Shown here piece after piece: positions 1 to 8,364 of a stretch of 23,236 bases of DNA (the first letter of the stretch is position 1; every line of letters starts with the position of its first letter). Origin of the DNA: CAYLJJ01 sp964384025 (GTDB lineage Bacteria; Myxococcota_A; Bradymonadia; UBA7976; UBA1532); the NCBI GenBank assembly GCA_964384025.1, contig CAYLJJ010000095.1, positions 1 through 23,236 on the forward strand, read 5' to 3'. The notes below the pieces were generated by a model. It searched no databases. It saw only the letters and a list, made by a program, of their open reading frames with translations, and was not told where the DNA came from. The translations under genes were made by a program, and so were the position numbers.

Positions 1-3000
1 GCTCGATCACCTCAACATCCTCGAGCACTTCAACATCAGGGCTGGGTTGTTCAGCATCGGGCTCGATCACCTCGGCATCGGGGTTGAGCGGCTCAGCGTC
101 AGAGAGACCCGCGTCTACTGCACCTGAGTCGGATTGCCCCGCATCTACTGGAGGAAAACAGCGACCCCCTTCACAAACACCTCCCCATTCACAGGGGCTG
201 CTTCTCCAAACCGGACAGCCCTCTTCAAGGAGACAGAGACTCAACTCTTCACCTTCACAGCGACGCTCTCCAAGAGAGCAGATGGGAGAGCATACGGGGA
301 GACACTCTCCCTCCTGACAGCTGTGGTTCTCGGGGCAGGGGCTCTCCTCAGACCAGGAGTAGCAACCATCCACCCCCAACTCACACTCACTGATTCCCTC
401 CCCCTGACAGCGCTGTTCATCTGCCTCACATTCGTTCTCACAATGCGCTACACAAGCCCCCTCCAAGCAGAGTTCTTCACATCTCATAAGGGGAAGCCAG
501 CGAGGACAGCTTGAGTTATCGTTTACGCAGACTTGAACCGCTTCCCCGTCACAACGCAGCTCGCCCTCAACGCAGATGTCAGCGCAGACACAACGGTTCT
601 CAACACAGTGTTGGCTTCCAGAGCAGGCTTCAGGTCTCCCCCAGATGGGGCAGCCCGCCTCTTCTACACAGGTGATGACGCTGTCAGCCTCACAGCGCTG
701 CTCTCCCAATTCACAGCTCTCCAGACAGCGGCACTCTCCGTCTGTACAGTGCTGATGAAGACCACAAGAGCGGGGCTCGCTCCAACCAGCGCAGCCTGAA
801 CGCTGCTCGCAGGAGATCAGCTCCTCGCCAAAGCAGCGACGCTCACCGAGATCACAATTGGGTTCACAGATGCACTCACCATGACCACAGATCATCCCCT
901 CTGGGCAGGAGCTGGGCTCGCTCCAATAGCTACAGCCATCTCGCTCTTCACAGCGGCTGATGGAGTCCCCTTCGCAACGGGAAAGTTCAAGCTCACAGCC
1001 CGGTTTACAGACACATAGACCCCCCTCACAGGAGCGTTCGCCACACTCTTCTGGAGGGCTCCAGTAGGGACATGAGCCCTCGCCCTCTAAGCAGACAGAT
1101 GCCACGTTATCTAGACAGCGACCCTCTCCGGGCTGGCAGCTCTCTTCACAGAGACAACGCCCCTCTTCACAGAGCAGCTCACCACAACTCTCAGGAGGGC
1201 TCCAGTAAGTGCAGCCCTCAGCGTCGCTGATGCAGCGTCTGACCGCGTTCTCTTCACAGATCTCTGCGCCCGCTTCGCAGTCGTGAGGGCAGCTTCCTTC
1301 AAAGCTCAAGTTCAGCTGAAATTCTCCACCAGCGGAGTAACTGTCAACCGCGATCTCATACGTCCCAGGCCCCAATCGCAGCTCCAGACGAGAGCCCAGA
1401 TCTCCTGGAGGCTCATGATCATCGTTACAGCTCAGCTCTTGCTCGCAGCTTTGGAGAAGGTAGAGCACGGTGTCGAAGCCTGTAGACTCGGCGGCAAACT
1501 CCATCCAAGATTCCAGAGTAAAGCGGTAGAGCTGCTCAGGGCCATTGCCCGCACATGAGCCCTCTAGTTGAGATCTTTGTCCAGAGAGATTGGCGCTGAG
1601 AGTCTGGCTTTCAGCTTCGATGATCTCTAACCCCTCACAGTTAAAGGCCTCAATACAGCGGCCCTCTCTGCAGATCTCAGGACAACTCTCTTCAACCCAG
1701 CCTAGACATCCCTCTATCAATCTACAACTTCTGAGCATTGAATTATCTAAGCATTGTGTTTCATTCTCTACGCACTCATCTCTGCAAAAATCGAAGGCGA
1801 GATTGAGTTCGTAATCCTGGATTGTTCCTGGTGCGAGAGAATATGTGTCCATAAAGATGAAATAGCTTCCGGCCTCAAGATTTCTTTCGATATAAGAGCC
1901 CAACCCTCCTGGAGGTGTATTATCATCATTACAAATCAGTTCATTTTCTTGGTTTTCGCATTCATCTCGTAGGTAAATGACAGTGTCTAGCCCTGATGAA
2001 GAAGCTTCAAATAGTGTTGCATCCTCTAGACTGAAACTATAGATATGCTCTACACCATCTCCGCCACATAATCCCTGATGTTGGTTTGAGCTGAGGAGAA
2101 AACGACCACTTATACTCTGATCTACAGCTTGAATTGGGATAGCAGAATCACAGGAATCTCCCTGATCGATACCAATGCATGCTTCCTCAATGCACAGCTC
2201 ATTTGGCGCACACTGCTGCTCCTCTCTAAGCATTTGATTACAGGTATTTCGAGACCAGACGCTCTCTTCTGAGCAGAACGGTTCTACCTCTGGGGTGCAG
2301 TGCCCCTCTTGGCAGAAGTGGTCTGAGCGGCAGCCCTGTTCACAGAGGCGCGTACAGCTCTTAGCGGAGGGATTTAGAGGAGATGGGCGGCAGAGGAAAC
2401 CTTCAGCACAGTCATCGCCGCTCTGACAGGGAGCGCACCACTCCCCCTCTGGAAGATTACAAAAGTAAGGATAATGCTCAGGGCTCTCTTCACAGAGCGA
2501 CTCCCAAGCACGATGAACATAGGTGATGTCTTCAGCTTCTTGTCGATCTTGAGGGAGAACATTGACGATGTTGCAAGAGCCTGTGGAGGTGTAATCTGAC
2601 TCTCCCCGTACAAGAATTCCCACAAGCTCTCTTTCTCGGTTAAACACTCCTGAACCTGAATTTCCACCAAAGGCGTCAACGGTGGCTTCAAAATAACCTA
2701 GATTATTTGAGTGTCGCTGAACGACTTCTCCCCCACCAGCGATTTTTAGAGGGATTTGGCTTGGGAATCCGATAAGGGTCAGCTCCTCCCCCTCTACTAG
2801 TGGAGTATTACCCATACGCACAGGGGCTGGACGGCGTGCTCCTACAACATCTCTGTTCAAACGAACCAATGCATAATCAATACCTGCGTGGTTTAGGTGG
2901 TGACTGACCACTTCCTCACAATCATAAACATCTTCAGCTTGAATATTAGCAAGTTGCCCCTCTGCTTCATAGAAGAAATCAAAGATGAAGCTATAACTCC

Positions 3001-3412
3001 CACAATTCTCTGAATTGATACAGTGCCCTGCCGTAAGGACTAGATTTTGATCAACCAAGGTGCTCGAGCAGAGCCCTGGGGTGGGCTGTTCACGGAAGCG
3101 TTCACCCTGACAGAGGTTGTAATAATCTCCTAAACTCTCCCCACCCAGGCGATAATTTGAGGGGTCACGGCGATCTATCTCATCGCGGTTGACCATCACC
3201 ATGATGCTCTCTCTGGCCAGATTTCGCCACTCAGGATCTGGGTGAGCATAAAGATCCAGGCGATTATCTTCACCATAGACGACGCTCTGCTTCTCTGCGC
3301 TGAGCTGAGGTGCGGGTGAGGAAGAATTGCAGGAGAGGAGAAGTATAGAAAGAAACAGAGAGGCTCTCTTTAAGGGAGAGAAGCCCGTCTCACGAACAGA
3401 TTGAGACGACAA
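1..3412 (-). CDS. Trypsin-like serine protease lipoprotein with nine Cys-rich repeats (3' end beyond window)
   Basis: The frame stays open from 3412 to the left edge, giving about 1,137 residues without a stop. I chose the TTG at 3412 because GGAGGT (3417-3422) precedes it and it starts a clean lipoprotein signal (LKRASLFLSILLLSC, Cys28). An in-frame ATG at 3484 would add 24 residues before the signal. The protease domain carries a chymotrypsin-like triad: His130 in TAGHC, Asp179 in HAGIDYALVRL and Ser252 in FGGNSGSG. Two beta-sandwich-like modules follow (about 400-500 and 530-640), each with a DTVxYL...CNDD core, resembling pre-peptidase C-terminal domains. Then come nine repeats of about 46 residues (C-x3-C, x-RC, a GC-x2-W core, paired C near the end) and a D/E/P-rich linker. 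The protein is probably an outer-surface lipoprotein protease; its substrate is unknown. It is divergent from the MopE-like gene. Confidence 0.85.
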   Translation of the reverse strand, partial: MSSQSVRETGFSPLKRASLFLSILLLSCNSSSPAPQLSAEKQSVVYGEDNRLDLYAHPDPEWRNLARESIMVMVNRDEIDRRDPSNYRLGGESLGDYYNLCQGERFREQPTPGLCSSTLVDQNLVLTAGHCINSENCGSYSFIFDFFYEAEGQLANIQAEDVYDCEEVVSHHLNHAGIDYALVRLNRDVVGARRPAPVRMGNTPLVEGEELTLIGFPSQIPLKIAGGGEVVQRHSNNLGYFEATVDAFGGNSGSGVFNRERELVGILVRGESDYTSTGSCNIVNVLPQDRQEAEDITYVHRAWESLCEESPEHYPYFCNLPEGEWCAPCQSGDDCAEGFLCRPSPLNPSAKSCTRLCEQGCRSDHFCQEGHCTPEVEPFCSEESVWSRNTCNQMLREEQQCAPNELCIEEACIGIDQGDSCDSAIPIQAVDQSISGRFLLSSNQHQGLCGGDGVEHIYSFSLEDATLFEASSSGLDTVIYLRDECENQENELICNDDNTPPGGLGSYIERNLEAGSYFIFMDTYSLAPGTIQDYELNLAFDFCRDECVENETQCLDNSMLRSCRLIEGCLGWVEESCPEICREGRCIEAFNCEGLEIIEAESQTLSANLSGQRSQLEGSCAGNGPEQLYRFTLESWMEFAAESTGFDTVLYLLQSCEQELSCNDDHEPPGDLGSRLELRLGPGTYEIAVDSYSAGGEFQLNLSFEGSCPHDCEAGAEICEENAVRRCISDAEGCTYWSPPESCGELLCEEGRCLCEESCQPGEGRCLDNVASVCLEGEGSCPYWSPPEECGERSCEGGLCVCKPGCELELSRCEGDSISRCEERDGCSYWSEPSSCPEGMICGHGECICEPNCDLGERRCFGEELISCEQRSGCAGWSEPRSCGLHQHCTDGECRCLESCELGEQRCEADSVITCVEEAGCPIWGRPEACSGSQHCVENRCVCADICVEGELRCDGEAVQVCVNDNSSCPRWLPLMRCEELCLEGACVAHCENECEADEQRCQGEGISECELGVDGCYSWSEESPCPENHSCQEGECLPVCSPICSLGERRCEGEELSLCLLEEGCPVWRSSPCEWGGVCEGGRCFPPVDAGQSDSGAVDAGLSDAEPLNPDAEVIEPDAEQPSPDVEVLEDVEVIE

Positions 3413-3432
3413 GGGGACCTCCAAGGAAATTT

Positions 3433-3450
3433 CAGATCTTATGTGATCTG
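3433..3450. promoter_or_regulatory. Inverted repeat in divergent intergenic region (possible operator)
   Basis: CAGATC (3433-3438) and GATCTG (3445-3450) form a perfect 6-bp inverted repeat with a 6-nt spacer. It lies between the divergent protease and MopE-like genes, about 20 bp upstream of the chosen protease start. An operator role is inference; no regulator is identified. Confidence 0.25.
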
Positions 3451-3508
3451 CAATATCTAGAATAGACCCCCGAGAACAGTGCATGATTTCACACTGCCTC
3501 TCCTCAAA

Positions 3509-3536
3509 TTGCTCTCCTTGCCCAGGCCACTATAAA
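3509..3536 (+). promoter_or_regulatory. Predicted sigma70-type promoter of the MopE-like gene
   Basis: A -35-like TTGCTC (3509-3514) and a -10-like TATAAA (3531-3536) are separated by 16 nt. A start near 3543 would give a short leader before the ATG at 3564. Prediction from sequence only. Confidence 0.35.
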
Positions 3537-3563
3537 GAGAGGAGACTGCTTTTGGAGGTGATC

Positions 3564-5069
3564 ATGCGAAGCCGATGGATAGCCCTCTGCCTGCTCCTCT
3601 GGAGCTGTGACGATGGTGTCAGCCCTGGGGGAGGCTTTCAGGAGGATGATGTTGAGTCTCTGTTTGATCAGGATGCTGCTGGGAGCCTGGATGGCGGCCA
3701 GAGCCTAGATTGGAGAGTTCGAGATTCTCGGATCGTTCAAGGGGAGCAGAGGCTGCTTGATCAAACCCCTCCCCTTGATCTTGAGCCCCTTGATGAGCAG
3801 CGCTCAGGAGCTGACATAGCCCCTCCGCCTGAAGATGCAGCTTCTCTGGATCCCGATCAAGCGCAGCCCCACTGTGAGCCACAGCCAGAGCTTTGTAATG
3901 GTCGAGATGATGACTGTAACGGCCTGATCGATGATCTTGCATCGGAGGGGCCTTGTGGGGCCGAAGATGCGATGCTCTCTGACCACCCCCCCCTCTGTGA
4001 GCCGGAGATCTGCGATGGTCTGGACAATGATTGTAACGGCATCGTCGATGATCTCCAGGGGGCTGGCGCCTCTTGCGTTGAGGGGATCGGCGCCTGTCGA
4101 GTGGAGGGATTGATGGGTTGTCGTCCAGATAATAGTTGGGGCTGCCTCGCTGAGGCGCTGCTCCCCTCAGAAGAGCGCTGTAATGGCCAAGATGATGACT
4201 GCAATGGGGAGATCGATGAGCCCTTTGATTGGGATGAGGACACCGTGCCCCTCTGCCCCGCTGCTGATTGCCCCCCAGGTTGTGCTCCTGGAGTAGACTG
4301 TCCCGAGATCTGTGAGATACAGGATTGTGATGATGAAAACCCAGCCCTGAGCCCTCTCCGCGCTGAGATTTGTGGGGATGGCTTGGACAACGACTGTCGT
4401 GGAGGAGATATGATCTGTGATCCTCTGGGAGGACGGGTCAGCGCGTTGGGTATCGCCGCCATTGGAGAGCCAGAGTGTCCTGATCAAAACGGAGATGGGC
4501 GTCCAGACAACAGCTTTGCTCTGGGTGGCCTGCTCCTCAACGAGACCCTCGATGATTCTATCCAGGAGGGGCGCTTTAACCTCATCATGGTTGCACTGGG
4601 AATCCAACCTCCAAGTCAAGATGGCCACTTCGAATTAGGAATCTTCCCAGGCTTGGGGGGTGGACCCTGGCGACCTGGAGCCAGCAGCCTTGATCCTGAT
4701 GGGCATCCACGCTCTCGCTTTGAAGCGGAGGTTGCAGGAGGAGCGCTTGAGGCTGGGCCGGGGATCTTTCTCTTTACGCTACCGATGTCGGATGGCTCCA
4801 TCGTTGATCTGGAGATCAGCCAAGCTTGGGTTTTCGGAGAGATGCAGCTTGGCGCAGAGGGCCTCACTTTACGGGACTCTAAGTTGGCGGGAGTGGTCTC
4901 TGGAGAGGCGCTCAGAGCGGCTATAGGAGAGTTAGATGAAGCAAATCAACAGGCTTTTAACACCTTTGTTCATCAAGATGTAGACACCAACGGTGATGGT
5001 CAAGCTGATGCCTACAGTCTCTGCTTAGACTTTGAAACTGAACCTGTCGAAGTTCAGAATTGGTTTTAA
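3564..5069 (+). CDS. MopE-like lipoprotein with DDDCNG metal-binding repeats
   Basis: The protein has 501 residues from the ATG at 3564, which follows a very strong GGAGGTGA site; an earlier in-frame ATG at 3483 lacks one. The signal peptide ends in the lipobox LLWSC. A low-complexity D/E/P linker leads to three full repeats of type CNGxDDDCNGxxDD (about residues 110, 149 and 204) and a degenerate fourth (GLDNDCRGG, about 269). These match the putative metal-binding motif of MopE-type proteins, common on delta-proteobacterial surfaces. A Ca-binding-like DQNGDGRPDN (about 305) precedes a C-terminal domain I do not recognise, and a second DTNGDGQAD loop sits near the end. Likely a surface or secreted metal-binding protein. 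The partner or substrate is unknown. Confidence 0.8.
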   Translation: MRSRWIALCLLLWSCDDGVSPGGGFQEDDVESLFDQDAAGSLDGGQSLDWRVRDSRIVQGEQRLLDQTPPLDLEPLDEQRSGADIAPPPEDAASLDPDQAQPHCEPQPELCNGRDDDCNGLIDDLASEGPCGAEDAMLSDHPPLCEPEICDGLDNDCNGIVDDLQGAGASCVEGIGACRVEGLMGCRPDNSWGCLAEALLPSEERCNGQDDDCNGEIDEPFDWDEDTVPLCPAADCPPGCAPGVDCPEICEIQDCDDENPALSPLRAEICGDGLDNDCRGGDMICDPLGGRVSALGIAAIGEPECPDQNGDGRPDNSFALGGLLLNETLDDSIQEGRFNLIMVALGIQPPSQDGHFELGIFPGLGGGPWRPGASSLDPDGHPRSRFEAEVAGGALEAGPGIFLFTLPMSDGSIVDLEISQAWVFGEMQLGAEGLTLRDSKLAGVVSGEALRAAIGELDEANQQAFNTFVHQDVDTNGDGQADAYSLCLDFETEPVEVQNWF

Positions 5070-5072
5070 ATA

Positions 5073-5122
5073 TTTTTATTGAAAAACAGAAAAAGCGGAT
5101 GACGAGGGGAACGTCATCCGCT
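5073..5122 (-). terminator. Intrinsic terminator (mainly minus strand)
   Basis: GCGGATGACG (5095-5104) pairs perfectly with 5112-5121 around a 7-nt loop; an A-T pair extends the stem. On the minus strand it is followed by TTTTTCTGTTTTT. The + strand side lacks a T-tract, although the stem could also slow transcription leaving the MopE-like gene. Confidence 0.65.
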
Positions 5123-5260
5123 CTCAAAATGCACCCTCAGGGGAGAGAGGGTGCAAGACCAGACCCTTGGGTTGAGTGGTGTATGGCACCGCCAAGAGCC
5201 TAACCGGGGAAACGTCGGATAAGCAAAACCCGGTGTTGTTCGAGAGAATCGAACGTCTGT
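5085..5260 (-). ncRNA. Candidate structured small RNA
   Basis: Read on the minus strand, five hairpins follow each other: GTTCGA/TCGAAC (5238-5254), ACCGGG/CCCGGT (5203-5234), a two-part stem CTTGG/CCAAG enclosing GGTG/CACC (5166-5196), TGCACCCTC/GAGGGTGCA (5130-5155), and a 10-11 bp terminator stem followed by a T-rich tail. The last two loops are C-rich (TCTCCCCT and TTCCCCT on the minus strand). I see no clear minus-strand promoter and do not recognise the family; length and position would be compatible with a trans-acting sRNA. Strand choice rests only on the T-rich tail after the terminal stem. Confidence 0.35.
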
Positions 5261-5498
5261 AAAATTAATGAAGGCTGGAAAGAAAGCCTATAATGTGTTC
5301 TCACCATTTTCTCCCCAAATCCTCACCAATGATCCCTACCGTCTGACTCTCTTCTGGCTTGGGTAGAAAGCGGAGGACAACAATTTCTGACCGCCACCTG
5401 CTTCAACAGCTCTGCCGCCGAGGAAAACCAGAAAGGCTGATGTTGGAAAATCAGCGCGAGATTCTCTAGCCTAGAGCCTCCAACTTGGAGTTGCTCTC

Positions 5499-6320
5499 TT
5501 GCGCATCGTTTGGATTCTCGTCCTTTTTTTGGGCTGCGCGGTTCCTGAAGGTTCAGAAGAGGCTGGTGAGGATGCTACAACTTCTCCTCCTCGCCCTCTA
5601 GATCGAGGCCTTCCACCTGTACAAGATCTCTACCTCTCTTTGAGAGATCTGCCGCAAGTCGCACCAGATGCAGCCCCAGCGAGTTGTGTCTCTGGGCAGC
5701 GTCTGGCGCTCTGTGTGCTCTGTAGCTCAGATGGGCAACCTGAGATCGCTCGAGATGATGCTGAATGCCCCCCCATACACTGTGGTGATCAGGACAGCTA
5801 CCGTCTGGAGGTCTTAGATGGGGTGGAGAGCTGCTATCGCATGAGCCGTGGCGCCCAGCCAGGGATCGGGCGTTGTTTGGATGTAGCCCGCTGCCGGATG
5901 GCGGACGATCCCAACTATTGTACTGAGCTGCCTCCACAGCTGGCTTTAGAGAATCGAGAGCCCTGCCAAACCATCACCGGCTGTGTCAATGGAGCCCCTG
6001 GAGTTTTGGAGCCCGCCCCAGCAGGGACTCCCTGTCCTGATGGGATTTGCCAAGGTGACGGTCGCTGTGACACGGAGATCTTTAGCCAGTGTGAGGATTT
6101 CGACGAGTTCCCGATCTGTGGGCGGGGGGTCAATAGCTTTTCAACGCGCCGCTTCTGTTCTATTGAGAACAGCTCAGGAGAGAACTGCCAAAGGTTTTGT
6201 TATGACTTGATGGCGAGCTGTGAGGGAGGTGCTCTCTCTGATGGAGAGTGTATCGCAGGAGAGGGAGCAGGCTGTATCAGAGAGGCTCCTCTCCTTATCT
6301 GTGACTGCGGGATCCTTTGA
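5499..6320 (+). CDS. Cys-rich predicted lipoprotein, unknown function
   Basis: The protein has 273 residues from a TTG start (site TTGGAG 8 nt upstream; no better start nearby). A short signal peptide ends in the lipobox LFLGC (Cys13). A Pro/Asp-rich linker follows, then a Cys-rich region with many Cys pairs through to the C terminus, including CVLC, CDC and CEDFDEFPICG. I recognise no catalytic motif. It is probably an exported, disulfide-bonded surface lipoprotein, like its neighbours. It converges on, and overlaps by 26 bp, the downstream minus-strand HExxH gene. Confidence 0.7.
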   Translation: MRIVWILVLFLGCAVPEGSEEAGEDATTSPPRPLDRGLPPVQDLYLSLRDLPQVAPDAAPASCVSGQRLALCVLCSSDGQPEIARDDAECPPIHCGDQDSYRLEVLDGVESCYRMSRGAQPGIGRCLDVARCRMADDPNYCTELPPQLALENREPCQTITGCVNGAPGVLEPAPAGTPCPDGICQGDGRCDTEIFSQCEDFDEFPICGRGVNSFSTRRFCSIENSSGENCQRFCYDLMASCEGGALSDGECIAGEGAGCIREAPLLICDCGIL

Positions 6321-7893
6321 GAGCAGCCTCAGGATCAGCGCGTAGGCGCTCTGGGTCAACGATGATTCGACCCTGGAGATAGGCTAGGTTAAGAGGGTTA
6401 AAGCGGGGCTCTGCTGAGAGCAATTCTACCGGGTTATCTCCCAGGGAGTAGCCCTGCTGCATGATGTTATAGCCCTCTGTATTGATGTGCGCTCCATCAA
6501 AGGCTCCCGCTACAAACTCTCCCCGTGTCTCTCCTGCGAAGAGTCCCTGAGGAGGAGGTCCGTAAGGGACCAGGCCCAAAGAGTGAGAGATCTCATGGCT
6601 GATGAGCGCCGCGAGACCCCGGCTGAGTAGATCTATACCCAACTCCAGAAGCTGAGCCCGCTGAGCCATCACCGCGTCCTCGGTAGGGGCTCCTGAGAAG
6701 ATCAATACATCCACAGGGAGACTCCCGAGGGGCTCTCCTCCCAGCGAGGGGGCAAAGGGAGCGAGGATGTTGGCTGCGGTGGGGTGATCCATAAAGAGCG
6801 CGATCAGGGTGGTGGTAAAGATGCCTCGGTTCAGAGGGCTGGCGTTGTCCTCCTGGTTCTGATTGTTCCAGTCGATGCTGGCCCGACCGATGTTGCGGCC
6901 TTGAGGATCGCCCCCACCAATGCCGATCATTGAGAAGCTGCCATCTTCGATGAAGCTGCGTGGATCAGGAGCTCCTTCATCTCCCTCCAGGAAGAAGTTG
7001 ATCGGCACACTGTCGAGATCGTGCGTGCCTTCTGGGCTCTGCTGAAAGAGGAGACGGATACGCTCTAGAGTGGCGCGCATCAGGCGCCGCTGAAAGATCT
7101 CAGAGACCCCCAGGGCGCCATCCTCCTCCAAAGCTTCAGCTCCTGGGGCTTGATCCTCTGATGCCAAGCCGATGCCCAAGAGGGCCTCCTTAAAATCTGG
7201 AAGTCCGTTGGGCTCTGGTGAGCCGTCCACTCTAAGCAAGCCACCATCGCTAAAGTTTATCTCTAGGCTCCACTGATCTCGGTGATAGAGGAGCAGCCAC
7301 TTTTCCTCTACAGCAAAGGGATCCAGCTCAGGAAGCAGCTCAGCGATCTCCAACTCCAAGCTCAGGCGTCTGGGCTCAAACTCACAGGGGGCCAAGAGCT
7401 GAGCCTGACATTCACTGATCCCTAAGGGCAGCGGCTCTTGAACTCGCCAACGCCACCCATCCTCGGTCTGCTCCGTCTCCGTCCAAGCATCCCAACCCGC
7501 GCAGCCGATCTCCATCAAGGTGTAGCGATGCACATCCTCTGGATCTCCGACGATATCCAAGCTGAAGCCCTGAGGGGGTAAGAGGAGAGAGAAAGACTCT
7601 CTATGGCCCAGGTGGTTGGTGAAAGGGCGGCTGCCATTCATGCTCTCAGGGATACGATTGACGCTGAGCCAAGTGTAGCTGGGAGGCTCGCAGTTGAGGA
7701 TCTCAACATCCTTCTCCTGCCCCTCATCTACTGACCGCTGAGCATCTAATCGAGGGGGGCCGAGATCTGAGATATCTAAAGAGAACTCCTCTTGAGCGTC
7801 GATGAGTGCTTCCTCTCCAGACTCCCCCCCACAAGCTGATATGAGGAGGAGAGAAGCGAGGCTGTAGGCGAGCCATCTTTTTGAAGGCGGCAT
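6295..7893 (-). CDS. Predicted lipoprotein with HExxHxxG and Met-turn (metalloprotease-like)
   Basis: The protein has 532 residues from the ATG at 7893, the first Met giving a compact signal (AYSLASLLLISAC); an upstream in-frame ATG at 7923 would add 10 residues. Residue 433 begins HEISHSLGLVP, the Zn-binding motif of HExxHxxG proteases, and NIMQQG (about 476-481) looks like a metzincin Met-turn. The usual third ligand (HExxHxxGxxH/D) is a Pro here, so the protein may use another ligand such as the His in GAHINTEG just before the Met-turn, or may be inactive. The long N-terminal part (about 60-400) is not recognised. The frame is otherwise intact. Likely cell-surface. Confidence 0.7.
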   Translation of the reverse strand: MPPSKRWLAYSLASLLLISACGGESGEEALIDAQEEFSLDISDLGPPRLDAQRSVDEGQEKDVEILNCEPPSYTWLSVNRIPESMNGSRPFTNHLGHRESFSLLLPPQGFSLDIVGDPEDVHRYTLMEIGCAGWDAWTETEQTEDGWRWRVQEPLPLGISECQAQLLAPCEFEPRRLSLELEIAELLPELDPFAVEEKWLLLYHRDQWSLEINFSDGGLLRVDGSPEPNGLPDFKEALLGIGLASEDQAPGAEALEEDGALGVSEIFQRRLMRATLERIRLLFQQSPEGTHDLDSVPINFFLEGDEGAPDPRSFIEDGSFSMIGIGGGDPQGRNIGRASIDWNNQNQEDNASPLNRGIFTTTLIALFMDHPTAANILAPFAPSLGGEPLGSLPVDVLIFSGAPTEDAVMAQRAQLLELGIDLLSRGLAALISHEISHSLGLVPYGPPPQGLFAGETRGEFVAGAFDGAHINTEGYNIMQQGYSLGDNPVELLSAEPRFNPLNLAYLQGRIIVDPERLRADPEAALKGSRSHR

Positions 7894-7967
7894 ATTGCAT
7901 TGATCCTGAGCCGAAGAAACCATATTGGTCTCTGAAGAGCCTCAGATCAACCAAGCCGGAGCTGCCC

Positions 7968-8315
7968 ATGAAGGTCTCTCGTAACGCCCCTTGCCCCTGC
8001 GGAAGCGGGGAGAAGTATAAGAGATGTTGTCTCCAGAAGGATGAACAGGAGAGTCGCTTAGAGGCGCCTCCTCCCCCCATTGAGGAGCCCAGCCTCCCCA
8101 AGATCCCTCTCTATCTCTCCCTGGGATTCGTGGTGCTGTTCGCTCTGCTGTTTGGATTCTGGAAGGGGATCGGGACCGGGCTTATTTTGGGCGCTGCGGG
8201 TTTATTGGGGATGCTGATCTACTGGGGAATTCGTGGAGCCCCTGCGCCTCGTGAGGGAGGGGATCCAGCTGGATTAAGCTTTGGCACAAAGAGCGACCCC
8301 CCCAAGAGAAAATAG
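7968..8315 (+). CDS. Small SEC-C zinc-motif membrane protein
   Basis: The protein has 115 residues from the ATG at 7968 (GGAG 7-9 nt upstream); an in-frame ATG at 7881 would overlap the divergent HExxH gene and adds unconvincing sequence. Residues 5-20 hold the SEC-C motif RNAPCPCGSGEKYKRCC, the C-x-C-x8-CC zinc site known from the SecA C-terminus. After a Pro-rich linker come two predicted membrane segments (about 45-64 and 68-90) and a charged tail. In SecA this motif helps bind SecB and ribosomes. Here it would be a membrane-tethered zinc module of unknown partner. Confidence 0.75.
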   Translation: MKVSRNAPCPCGSGEKYKRCCLQKDEQESRLEAPPPPIEEPSLPKIPLYLSLGFVVLFALLFGFWKGIGTGLILGAAGLLGMLIYWGIRGAPAPREGGDPAGLSFGTKSDPPKRK

Positions 8316-8364
8316 GACAGAGCCTAACCTCACCTTGTTGAAATTTGCTCCCATCAGCCCAAAT

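Larger units (their letters stand above)
5070..5498. other. 429-bp gene-free region with multiple strong hairpins
   Basis: No credible ORF is present. Between 5094 and 5254 there are five stem-loops in a row, described under the ncRNA and terminator entries. A perfect -10 hexamer TATAAT (5289-5294, + strand) with a weak -35 (TTAATG, 5265-5270, 18-nt spacer) could drive the gene at 5499. I see nothing else in 5300-5480. Confidence 0.6.

Noticed and set aside
84..1558. Several plus-strand ORFs of 60-130 residues
   Set aside because: They are antisense shadows of the Cys-repeat protease, whose minus-strand frame is open throughout.
3857..4628. Minus-strand ORFs of 150-200 residues within the MopE-like gene
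   Set aside because: Their low-complexity S/Q-rich content reflects the antisense of DDDCNG repeats; the plus-strand gene has a strong start and clear motifs.
5085..5260. 6S, SRP RNA or a known riboswitch
   Set aside because: I could not match the conserved core sequences of these families; only the hairpins are supported.
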